DNA of 64,000 nt from an uncultured Capnocytophaga sp. (lineage in GTDB: Bacteria; Bacteroidota; Bacteroidia; Flavobacteriales; Flavobacteriaceae), in contig NZ_CALHGG010000150.1 of NCBI RefSeq assembly GCF_938029845.1, positions 16,648 through 80,647 of the forward strand, read 5' to 3'. Position numbers and translations under genes: made by a program. The stretch's first letter is position 1, and every line of letters starts with the position of its first letter. This document shows positions 43,949 to 50,063 of this stretch, piece after piece. The notes under the pieces were generated by a model. The model was not told the DNA's origin and did not search any database. It saw nothing but the letters and a program-made list of their open reading frames with translations.

Positions 43949-45118
43949 TTACTTTTTGTTCATCATCATTACTACTACCAAAATACCTACTACAGCTACT
44001 CCTCCTATAACATAGATCATCGTATTGTCCTTGGATTTCCCATTAGGGTTAGACTGTTGAAGGTAATAAGGATTAGGATTTTGGTTTTGTTGATTTTGTT
44101 GCCTACGGACATCTTCCCGTTCTCGTTCTATTTGTTCCTGCTGCCTGCGTAGGTTATCCTGTAGCGCTTTCATCTCGGCTTGTGCTTGCTGTATCTGAGC
44201 GTCTGCAGCATTCCTTTTTCTTAGTTCTTGCAGCTCCGCCAACTTCCTTTCATACTCAAGTTTGATATTGGTATTATCTACAGAAGGGGAAGTACCTGGC
44301 ACAGGATTAGGGCGATTATTGTTTCCATTGAAAATATCATAACCTTGTTTTCCTATTCTGGCAAGGTCTAAGAGGTCATTGGCGCCCTCTTTTACTCCGT
44401 CTACAATCCGTTTTGTTCTTGTATCTGAATAGGATTTTCCTGTCCCTGTTGTGCTACCAGCAGCAGCATTTCCGTCGGCTCGGTCTCCGAGTCCCTTGGA
44501 TCGTCTAAAGTCATATAGCGCATTCTGTGCGCCGTTAAGTCCTATATGTTTCATAGCTGTTACTATTTCATCTGCTTTTTCGGAATATATGGCCTCACGT
44601 GTGGTGGATACTGTTCCGTCAATCACATAATAGCCTTTACGCAAATCATTGTCCTTTTGAGAAATAGGCACAATCAGATATACATGAGTATATTGGTCGG
44701 GGTAAGAGCTGTAAGGCTGCTTGATCTGCCGTACATAGCTGTTATATCCTAAAGCCTTGATAATTGCTCCTGCCAATATGGTATAGCTCTTGCAGTCAAT
44801 CCCTATAAAGCGTTGTGCCCAGGAGCAAGCGGGGGAGCGTAATTGCTGTTCCTCGCTATCGGCCTTATATTGGAAATGATGATAAAGAAACTGATGTATA
44901 TTCCTACAAGTAGCCTGTAAGGTGTCCCCCTTGAGGAGCTTCGCAATTCTGCGGCACTGAGTGTAATAGGTGTCAATAGCAATTACAATCTGTTTCACCG
45001 AAAAGAACGTATCGCCGTCCCCTAATTCGGTTCGCTTACAAGCTGCTTTGGGGAATATATCCGAGGGATAATCCGAGCGCACCTCGCGATAATGAACATT
45101 GTTTAGGGAAGCATACAT
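43949..45118 (-). CDS. Transglutaminase-like cysteine protease protein with anchor
   Basis: 389 residues. The N-terminal domain carries a Cys-His-Asp triad in transglutaminase order: C109 in FIGIDCKSYTILAGAI, H145 in YTHVYLIV and D167 in YYVIDGT. A Gln/Asn/Arg-rich coiled linker (about 285-350) leads to a C-terminal helix (MIYVIGGVAVVGILVVVMMM) and tail NKK. It is the first gene of the long operon. The family includes proteases and amidases; maturation of virion proteins or wall cleavage is an inference. Confidence 0.75.
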   Translation of the reverse strand: MYASLNNVHYREVRSDYPSDIFPKAACKRTELGDGDTFFSVKQIVIAIDTYYTQCRRIAKLLKGDTLQATCRNIHQFLYHHFQYKADSEEQQLRSPACSWAQRFIGIDCKSYTILAGAIIKALGYNSYVRQIKQPYSSYPDQYTHVYLIVPISQKDNDLRKGYYVIDGTVSTTREAIYSEKADEIVTAMKHIGLNGAQNALYDFRRSKGLGDRADGNAAAGSTTGTGKSYSDTRTKRIVDGVKEGANDLLDLARIGKQGYDIFNGNNNRPNPVPGTSPSVDNTNIKLEYERKLAELQELRKRNAADAQIQQAQAEMKALQDNLRRQQEQIEREREDVRRQQNQQNQNPNPYYLQQSNPNGKSKDNTMIYVIGGVAVVGILVVVMMMNKK

Positions 45119-45151
45119 AAATGATTTTAGTGTTACTTAATTTTTGAGCCA

Positions 45152-45159
45152 CAAAGATA
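45152..45159 (-). promoter_or_regulatory. Promoter -7 box of the long leftward operon
   Basis: TATCTTTG on the minus strand, about 34 bp before the start of the transglutaminase-like gene. It is the only strong -7 match before about 24 closely packed genes. The region 45160-45269 upstream holds no gene and may bind a late activator. Confidence 0.65.
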
Positions 45160-45269
45160 AAACAGCCCTCAAGGAAAAAGGCAGGATTAGGCACTTTCGG
45201 GCAGGATAGGGAAGTCTTGGGTAATCTTTGCGTTAATGTGTTGTTAATACACTAAGGAGAAGACATAAA

Positions 45270-45295
45270 AAAAGCCGCTTATGTAAGCGGCTTTT
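45270..45295. terminator. Bidirectional terminator between the early/accessory genes and the late operon
   Basis: AAAGCCGCTT and AAGCGGCTTT form a perfect 10-bp stem with a 4-base loop and T runs. It ends the MazF-like transcription unit and insulates the late promoter. Confidence 0.85.
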
Positions 45296-45310
45296 ATTGT
45301 ATTATAAAAA

Positions 45311-45646
45311 TCAAAAAATAGATTCTATTACCTTTTTTCTTATTTCCTCAAAATAAGGTTTCTTTATATACCCCATTTTACGGACAATATCCCTTGTAGT
45401 ATTCCCTGAAAGGATATGACTCTTTACATAGCTTTGTTTTGACAGCTTAAAGCTCAACATCTCATCAGAGAGCGGGTAACTAAATTCTTCATTGTAGTTC
45501 TTGGACGAAATCAGTACCAAGTAAATACACCCCTCTTCTATTTCTTGAAGATGATTATTGGAAATAATCAAAGCAGGGTGTGGTTTAAATTCTCCATTAG
45601 GTAAGAAAAAATTGACCTCTACAATATCTCCTTGTTGGTATTTCAT
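45311..45646 (-). CDS. PemK/MazF-family toxin-like protein
   Basis: 111 residues. YQQGDIVEVNFFLPNGEFKPHPALIISN is the typical MazF/PemK opening with a beta barrel, and SYVKSHILSG matches the middle of the fold. Family members are mRNA-cutting toxins. The upstream gene, 2 bp away, is helical and in the antitoxin position. Some MazF-like proteins on phage-like elements are not toxic, so the activity is not certain. Confidence 0.82.
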   Translation of the reverse strand: MKYQQGDIVEVNFFLPNGEFKPHPALIISNNHLQEIEEGCIYLVLISSKNYNEEFSYPLSDEMLSFKLSKQSYVKSHILSGNTTRDIVRKMGYIKKPYFEEIRKKVIESIF

Positions 45647-45648
45647 AG

Positions 45649-46047
45649 TTAGTCCAAATATTTAGCGATGATACGTGATTGATTAATACGAGCATTATAG
45701 AAGAAAACCTTGTTTTCTAATTCGTCCTCTAAAGATAGTTGGTAACGCTTGAGTGCCTTTATAAAATGCAGTGCTACAGGCTTAAATTCGTCTTCATCTA
45801 TCTCTTGTAGGAGTATTTCAATCTTCAGAAGGTGGGAAAGAAGCTCTTGGGCAAAAGCAATCTCCATTTGAAGTTCTTCTGTAGTGAGTTCCTTTCGTTG
45901 TTTCTCGGATCTCTTTAGGATCTCAATTGAATTTTTAATCTGTGGAATAGCATATCTGATATAGGTGTTCCAAGTAAAATCACGAAGAGAAAAATTACTG
46001 ATAGCTCCAAAAACATCAAAAAAATTATTCTTTAGTGTAAGAATCAT
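45649..46047 (-). CDS. Helical protein upstream of the MazF-like gene, possible antitoxin
   Basis: 132 residues from ATG 46047 (MILTLKNNFFDVFGAISNF). An in-frame ATG at 46077 is upstream of the -7 box at 46067-46074 and is rejected. The sequence is largely helical with Leu/Glu-rich stretches (MEIAFAQELLSHLLKIEILL). There is no recognised antitoxin DNA-binding domain. The 2-bp spacing to the MazF-like gene supports a pair. Confidence 0.6.
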   Translation of the reverse strand: MILTLKNNFFDVFGAISNFSLRDFTWNTYIRYAIPQIKNSIEILKRSEKQRKELTTEELQMEIAFAQELLSHLLKIEILLQEIDEDEFKPVALHFIKALKRYQLSLEDELENKVFFYNARINQSRIIAKYLD

Positions 46048-46066
46048 AGCTTTCCTTTTTGAGGAG

Positions 46067-46074
46067 CAAAGGTA
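46067..46074 (-). promoter_or_regulatory. Promoter -7 box for the MazF-like pair
   Basis: TACCTTTG on the minus strand, about 20 bp before ATG 46047. Confidence 0.6.
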
Positions 46075-46091
46075 CAAAAATTATACCAAAT

Positions 46092-46126
46092 AAAAAACCT
46101 CCCCCGCGTATTCGGTGCGGAGGAGG
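46092..46126 (-). terminator. Terminator upstream of the MazF-like pair
   Basis: CCTCC and CCGC pair with GCGG and GGAGG across one mismatch, followed on the minus strand by TTTTTT. It ends the unit that starts at 46978. Confidence 0.7.
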
Positions 46127-46154
46127 AAAAAATTCAAAAAAAAATTGCCTGAGT

Positions 46155-46268
46155 TTATATGTTCCTATACCAAAAGGTATAGATGAGCCAGCCAAAGAGG
46201 TAATAACGAGTTTCAGTATATCGCAGCTCTCCAGCTATATCTAAGTGATAGTATTTTACTGTCTTCAT
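46155..46268 (-). CDS. 37-residue protein, aromatic-rich, tentative
   Basis: The frame from ATG 46268 reads MKTVKYYHLDIAGELRYTET and then a short hydrophobic aromatic stretch (YYLFGWLIYTFWY). It follows the 86-residue gene by 3 bp and precedes a terminator, so it fits the unit. Its short length makes the call tentative. Confidence 0.45.
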   Translation of the reverse strand: MKTVKYYHLDIAGELRYTETRYYLFGWLIYTFWYRNI

Positions 46269-46271
46269 CGT

Positions 46272-46532
46272 TTAGTTTTTTAAAGGTACAACAACAAATT
46301 CATCACCTGCTAAGGCGTTTAGAAGTTCTTCCTTGGAGGAAAAAAGCTCTTTTTCATCAACATTAAAGGCTGCAAAATACTTATCTCTAACCAAATAACG
46401 GGTTTCAAAATGATCTATTCCTCCTCGATCAGATACTGTGAGGTATATTTCCTTTATCTCAACTTCTTCTATTACTCCCAATTGTGCAAAAAACACACGT
46501 TGTCCTACAAAATATAATGTTCTCAAGTCCAT
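46272..46532 (-). CDS. Small beta-rich protein, unknown function
   Basis: 86 residues from ATG 46532 (MDLRTLYFVGQRVFFAQLG), 4 bp after the upstream stop. A longer frame to 46616 would lie inside that gene and is rejected. The N-terminal 50 residues look like an SH3- or KOW-type small barrel (QRVFFAQLGVIEEVEIKEIYL). No family is recognised. Confidence 0.6.
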   Translation of the reverse strand: MDLRTLYFVGQRVFFAQLGVIEEVEIKEIYLTVSDRGGIDHFETRYLVRDKYFAAFNVDEKELFSSKEELLNALAGDEFVVVPLKN

Positions 46533-46536
46533 AGCT

Positions 46537-46887
46537 TTACAATTTAGAGTTAGTGAAATAGGGATTAAGCACCTCAGAAAGGCTATTGAGGTGATCGTAT
46601 GCCAGTAGTACATCATCGGAAAGCTCTCCGGAGGCTATTTCGCAATAGCGCAAGTGCAGGCGGGTAGTTTCGTAGATCAGCATACGCATATAGCGGGTAA
46701 ATTCAGGTACGCTGATTTCCTTTGTGAAGAACTCATTGACCGCTTCCACGTCAAAACAGTAAGTGCTGGGGCTACTATTATTCACCACAGCGGGGTTGGT
46801 TTCTTGTTGGAACATAGTATATAAAAATAAGGTATCCGTGAGTGGGTGTTGTTCCAACAAGAGCTTACGCATTTGTTTGTATAGCAT
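46537..46887 (-). CDS. Helical protein under structured RNA leader, unknown function
   Basis: 116 residues from ATG 46887 (MLYKQMRKLLLEQHPLTDTL); an internal ATG at 46872 (MRKLL) is an alternative. The rest is helical with FFTKEISVPEFTRYMRMLIY. No family is recognised. The first start codon lies inside an 8-bp hairpin, and a longer pairing joins the 5' end of the mRNA to codons 8-13. Expression is therefore likely to be controlled by RNA folding, or the sequence serves as a DNA site. Confidence 0.62.
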   Translation of the reverse strand: MLYKQMRKLLLEQHPLTDTLFLYTMFQQETNPAVVNNSSPSTYCFDVEAVNEFFTKEISVPEFTRYMRMLIYETTRLHLRYCEIASGELSDDVLLAYDHLNSLSEVLNPYFTNSKL

Positions 46888-46966
46888 TACTGCTATACGA
46901 CACCTTCACGGATATATCGTAAAAAATATATTTGCAACTTTAAACAAGTGTTGCTCTTGTTGGAAC
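46802..46966 (-). promoter_or_regulatory. Interleaved inverted repeats in an mRNA leader, possible RNA switch
   Basis: On the minus-strand transcript: arm A GTTCCAACAAGAGC (46966-46953) at the expected 5' end; arm B TATCCGTGA (46914-46906); a hairpin GTATAGCA-gtaa-TGCTATAC (46898-46879) holding the start codon; arm A' GCTCTTGTTGGAAC (46864-46851), perfectly complementary to A; arm B' TCACGGATA (46841-46833), complementary to B; and A'' GTTCCAACAAGA (46813-46802), which could also pair with A'. A with A' and B with B' interleave as a pseudoknot. Mutually exclusive pairings could switch translation. Confidence 0.65.
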
Positions 46967-46970
46967 GATG

Positions 46971-46978
46971 CAAAGGTA
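46971..46978 (-). promoter_or_regulatory. Promoter -7 box of the structured-leader unit
   Basis: TACCTTTG on the minus strand. The expected start of transcription (46964-46966) coincides with the beginning of arm A. Confidence 0.6.
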
Positions 46979-47012
46979 CAACTAATTTTGGAATAAACAA
47001 GGGAAAAACAAA

Positions 47013-47042
47013 AAAACTTTCACGTGAGGGGTGAAAGTTTTT
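47013..47042 (-). terminator. Terminator of the toxin/antitoxin/chaperone cassette
   Basis: AAAACTTTCAC and GTGAAAGTTTT form an 11-bp stem followed by T on the minus strand, 24 bp after the SecB-like gene. Confidence 0.8.
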
Positions 47043-47065
47043 GTAAAATATTGTGTATGAATGAT

Positions 47066-47449
47066 TTATTCTTCTTCTGAAAAGTTGTAAGCAGGTAGTA
47101 TAAAAGGAGGGATACCCGCATTGATAGAAAATGTAGAGATAAAAGAGCGCACAAAGGGAAATGCTATGGCTAAAGAATTTACTCTTACAAGTTCAGAGGT
47201 CTTAAATTCTTCATCAATAGTTTCTTCTGTACTAAAAATAGTTACAAATTGTAAGCTCAAATCAAACAAACTATTTTCAAATTTTCCATCAAACATAACC
47301 ATATACTTCTTGTCTTGCTCTTCATCAAAATTTACATAGGGAGAAATAGCAATTTTTGTCTCTAATATAGGTTCATCACTATGCTTACGCTTAAAGGAAA
47401 GGTTTTGTACAAAAGTTCCTTCTAAAGATATTTTGGGTTGTCGCTTCAT
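47066..47449 (-). CDS. SecB-like chaperone of a toxin-antitoxin-chaperone cassette
   Basis: 127 residues. The C-terminal part AFPFVRSFISTFSINAGIPP followed by FILPAYNF matches the SecB signature (FPYAREVISDLVTRGGFPP, LLPPVNF). The N-terminal part has the expected strands (KISLEGTFVQNLSFKRK, ILETKIAISPYVNF). SecB-like proteins outside the export pathway serve as chaperones that protect unstable antitoxins. Here the gene is third after a toxin and an antitoxin candidate, the order of CmdT-CmdA-CmdC. It is 3 bp after the antitoxin stop. Family identity is fairly secure; the CmdC role is inferred. Confidence 0.8.
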   Translation of the reverse strand: MKRQPKISLEGTFVQNLSFKRKHSDEPILETKIAISPYVNFDEEQDKKYMVMFDGKFENSLFDLSLQFVTIFSTEETIDEEFKTSELVRVNSLAIAFPFVRSFISTFSINAGIPPFILPAYNFSEEE

Positions 47450-47452
47450 AAT

Positions 47453-47797
47453 TTACGCTGCTTTTATAGTATTTTTAAATTCTACTTGTGTATTATTGTA
47501 GTTATAAGTATAATTTACTTCTTGGGCACAAGTAATAGCCTTAGCATTAGGAAAGTTATCTGCTAAAAGTATTGAATTTGAATTATTGAAAAAGACAGGT
47601 TTAGAAGCTGTATTATTTGTAATAACTGTATCAGAAAAGCAAATTTTTCCCTTCATCAAGTCCAAAAATTCGCCTACAGTTAGCTCATTTTCATCTTGTG
47701 GCTCAGCTTCTATATCTACAAGAAGTTTTAAAAATTCTTCTCTGTCTATATTTTTTAAACTTTCTTTGAAAGCCTGTAAATGATTATTATGTGTCAT
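47453..47797 (-). CDS. Antitoxin candidate of the toxin/chaperone cassette
   Basis: 114 residues from ATG 47797 (MTHNNHLQAFKESLKNIDRE), overlapping the toxin stop by 11 bp. A longer frame begins with TTG at 47821 and is less likely. The N-terminal half is helical (REEFLKLLVDIEAEPQDENE, LTVGEFLDLMKGK). The C-terminal half is beta-rich and hydrophobic (NNSNSILLADNFPNAKAI, VNYTYNYNNTQVEF), which could be the chaperone-dependent part. I recognise no DNA-binding fold. The antitoxin role follows from position between toxin and SecB-like genes. Confidence 0.65.
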   Translation of the reverse strand: MTHNNHLQAFKESLKNIDREEFLKLLVDIEAEPQDENELTVGEFLDLMKGKICFSDTVITNNTASKPVFFNNSNSILLADNFPNAKAITCAQEVNYTYNYNNTQVEFKNTIKAA

Positions 47798-48332
47798 AAC
47801 TGTATATTTTTCTTGAACCAAAATCTATTTTATTTTTAAAAAAGTAAAAATAAACACCTCCTAAGTAGGTAAAATTGTCTTTAACTGAGGTAAATTTAAA
47901 TGCTTCTTGTCTTTTTCTTGAAGAAAACTCATCTTTGACCTTTATTGTTTTGTAGTTAAAAGTGATTTTGCTTCTGTATATTACCTCAAAGATCTTACTT
48001 AAAGGTAATTTCCTCAGATTTACACCAAACTCTGTTTGTATATTTTTTATCATTTCAAAAAGCGCTTTCTGCCCATCTCTTTCATTTAAGTTTAAAATAT
48101 CTACCTCTTCTATATCACATTCAAACTCCACAACAAAGAAAGAGTTTTTATAATGAACTTCTCCCCAGTGCTTTGCTTGTTCTATATCATCTTCCCAAAG
48201 ATAATATCCAGTACCTAAGAATTGATATTTTCTATTTTGTGGGTTATCCTTAGCCAAAAAAGGAGCGTTTTCTCTTACAAAATCCTCTCCATTTTCTCGG
48301 CTACAAGTATGATGTAACACCACTTTTTTCAT
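47787..48332 (-). CDS. ADP-ribosyltransferase-like toxin candidate
   Basis: 181 residues. The N-terminus has the ART-like pattern: VVLHHTCS (H7/H8) for the first strand, then YQFLGTGYYLWEDDIEQAKHW (Y43, Y44) like the G-x-G-F-Y-L-T loop plus QAKxW helix of DUF3990-type ARTs. The third catalytic position cannot be fixed by eye. It is the first gene of a three-gene cassette with its own promoter and terminator. In CmdTAC the toxin CmdT is an ART that modifies mRNA when phage infection frees it. The comparison rests on fold pattern, gene order and the SecB-like third gene. Confidence 0.68.
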   Translation of the reverse strand: MKKVVLHHTCSRENGEDFVRENAPFLAKDNPQNRKYQFLGTGYYLWEDDIEQAKHWGEVHYKNSFFVVEFECDIEEVDILNLNERDGQKALFEMIKNIQTEFGVNLRKLPLSKIFEVIYRSKITFNYKTIKVKDEFSSRKRQEAFKFTSVKDNFTYLGGVYFYFFKNKIDFGSRKIYSYDT

Positions 48333-48365
48333 ATTTGATCAAACAAAGCTATTATATTTTGGGGA

Positions 48366-48373
48366 CAAAGATA
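48366..48373 (-). promoter_or_regulatory. Promoter -7 box of the toxin/antitoxin/chaperone cassette
   Basis: TATCTTTG on the minus strand, 33 bp before the toxin ATG at 48332. The intergenic stretch behind it also holds GCAATAG/CTATTGC (48415-48440), a small inverted repeat. Confidence 0.65.
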
Positions 48374-48457
48374 CAAATTATTTTCCATATCACAATACAA
48401 AAACTGTACCAAAGCGCAATAGTTGTTAATAGCTATTGCAATAGGGGTTAATAGTTA

Positions 48458-48979
48458 TTAGAATAAGGAAGGGTCTTCGGCAATAGCTTTCTTATCTATT
48501 GTTTTAAGTAATCTCCCAAGTCTTTTGTTTTCTTGCTTTAGTTCTAACATTCTTAGATAGTTATCATTTTTTTGTAATTCTTTTTCTATCCGATTTATCT
48601 CTAAGAGAGTATCCGATTGATTTTTCAGTATTTTCTTTCTTCCTATAATAGCTCCATTAAAGTAATTGAATAGAATATCATAACACTTAATACGATATTG
48701 CTTTAGCTCTTCCGATTTTGACCGCAAGGAAAAAATCCAACCATAAATAAATTTTTCAGGAAGGCAAACCATTTTTCTTTTCTTGTCATCTGCACCAACC
48801 ATTGTCTGTTCAGACAATAGTTGAGAAAGTAATTCGTCTTTTGTAAGGTTTTTGTAAGCTCTGATGTAATCAACATTTAGTGCTTCACATATAGGCTTGA
48901 TAGCTATCCAATATTCATTTTGATTTTCTTTAAAATAGATAGCCTTTCCATTGAATGATAAAAAATATTCTTGTTTCAT
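48458..48979 (-). CDS. Phage antirepressor N-terminal-domain protein
   Basis: 173 residues. The N-terminal part (IYFKENQNEYWIAIKPICEA followed by LNVDYIRAYKNL) matches the P22 antirepressor N-terminal domain, and VCLPEKFIYGWIFSLRS is also typical. The C-terminus is a Leu/Lys coiled coil. P22-type antirepressors bind phage repressors to trigger induction. The XRE repressor at 54765 is the obvious partner candidate. It is 4 bp from the next gene in a leftward unit. Confidence 0.85.
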   Translation of the reverse strand: MKQEYFLSFNGKAIYFKENQNEYWIAIKPICEALNVDYIRAYKNLTKDELLSQLLSEQTMVGADDKKRKMVCLPEKFIYGWIFSLRSKSEELKQYRIKCYDILFNYFNGAIIGRKKILKNQSDTLLEINRIEKELQKNDNYLRMLELKQENKRLGRLLKTIDKKAIAEDPSLF

Positions 48980-48983
48980 TGAT

Positions 48984-49235
48984 TTACACTTTTAGGTTTC
49001 TTGTCTTTATCTCGTTTTGGAGTTCCTCCGAGAGGGTGTAGCCATTGGGCAAGCCGTAGAGTTCAACAAAGGTCAGGAACTCCTGACGGCTTACGTTCTT
49101 ACAGTAGGCATTGGCTTTGGGTCTGTACTGCTGGATAATATCGTTGATATAGGCGCGTATGTTCTTCTCACTGTACTGGGAGAGGTACAGGGAGAAGAGA
49201 TCCTTTTTGGTTTTTATGGGTTTGAGAATTTTCAT
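48984..49235 (-). CDS. 83-residue protein, unknown function
   Basis: Helical and basic (TKKDLFSLYLSQYSEKNIRA then INDIIQQYRPKANAYCKN), with a C-terminal YGLPNGYTLSEELQNEI. The start overlaps the preceding stop by 4 bp, which supports coding. No family is recognised. Confidence 0.58.
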   Translation of the reverse strand: MKILKPIKTKKDLFSLYLSQYSEKNIRAYINDIIQQYRPKANAYCKNVSRQEFLTFVELYGLPNGYTLSEELQNEIKTRNLKV

Positions 49236-49555
49236 TTAGTTTTGTTGTTTTGAGCGTGCAAGTTAGTCATTTTCTGATAGATATGCAAACAAATCTCATA
49301 AATTTTTAGCTGAGCTTCCTCCTGTGTATAGGTTTTTGATCCTTTGATTTCCTCCCTTCCTGGCTCCGAAACTACAATCCTTACAAAGGGGATTCTGTAC
49401 CCTATAGCTTCGGCACTCACACGATACCCATTTTTACAACAAAAGCGGTGCGCCTCAAGGTAAAGGGATATATTCTTGTTAAACTCATCTTTACTTAGTA
49501 TATTGGTTAAATATTTCGGGGTTATCGTACCTATTGCCAATGATCTCAATATCAT
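49232..49555 (-). CDS. 107-residue protein, start uncertain
   Basis: ATG 49555 gives 107 residues but overlaps the YopX gene by 65 bp; no later ATG is available in frame before conserved-looking sequence, so a TTG near 49540 is an alternative. Visible: NISLYLEAHRFCCKNGYRVS, IPFVRIVVSEPGREEI and a helical C-terminus. No family is recognised. Confidence 0.5.
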   Translation of the reverse strand: MILRSLAIGTITPKYLTNILSKDEFNKNISLYLEAHRFCCKNGYRVSAEAIGYRIPFVRIVVSEPGREEIKGSKTYTQEEAQLKIYEICLHIYQKMTNLHAQNNKTK

Positions 49556-49880
49556 TCTTAAAACGCTCCCACCAACTGAAAGAGAACTGATATAGATTGT
49601 ATAGAAAAGGGTCGCTCCAATCCTCCAAATGAGCCAAGCAAAAGCCCATTACGTCCTCGTTGTAGCATACCAAGCGCATTTTGTACCCCTCAGATAGATT
49701 GACTTTCAGAAAATCCCCCTCGTAGATCTCGGCCCCATGGCAGTCATGTAGGCCTGTGAACTGGGTGAGGGTGTCCCTATCAATCTCTGCAATATCAAAG
49801 ACAGAGACAGGAACTAAAGGAGCTAAGTTATATATCCACGCTCCTTTTTTGGTTTTAGCACGGAATTTTATGGTTTTCAT
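49491..49880 (-). CDS. YopX-family protein
   Basis: 129 residues. MKTIKFRAKTKKGAWIYN and TQFTGLHDCHGAEIYEGD are the hallmarks of the YopX family, common on phages and other mobile elements of Bacillota and Bacteroidota. The function of the family is unknown. The gene is part of the leftward early unit between the 59-residue protein and the 107-residue protein. Confidence 0.85.
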   Translation of the reverse strand: MKTIKFRAKTKKGAWIYNLAPLVPVSVFDIAEIDRDTLTQFTGLHDCHGAEIYEGDFLKVNLSEGYKMRLVCYNEDVMGFCLAHLEDWSDPFLYNLYQFSFSWWERFKNDIEIIGNRYDNPEIFNQYTK

Positions 49881-49883
49881 ATT

Positions 49884-50063
49884 CTATATTTTTTCTAAAT
49901 TGTTTATATTTACTACAACTGTAGATCCACAAACTTCCACATTGTAACTTAGAGATTCATAACTAATGTAAGCAATACTAATAATTATACCTTCCTTATT
50001 CAGATTGATTATTCTTACTTTATCGCCTCTCTTAAAGTAAATTTCTTTATCTTTTTTTTTCAT
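49884..50063 (-). CDS. 59-residue SH3/KOW-like small protein
   Basis: The frame from ATG 50063 reads MKKKDKEIYFKRGDKVRIIN, then LNKEGIIISIAYISYES and a C-terminal strand pair (VEVCGSTVVVNINNLEKI). The pattern suggests a small beta barrel that could bind nucleic acid. The start codon overlaps the end of the methyltransferase gene by 4 bp, and YopX follows after 3 bp, so the frame is well supported by packing. Confidence 0.62.
   Translation of the reverse strand: MKKKDKEIYFKRGDKVRIINLNKEGIIISIAYISYESLSYNVEVCGSTVVVNINNLEKI

Noticed and set aside
47797-47821. Longer antitoxin frame beginning MVQEKYTV
   Set aside because: It starts with TTG deep inside the toxin gene; ATG 47797 fits the overlap better.
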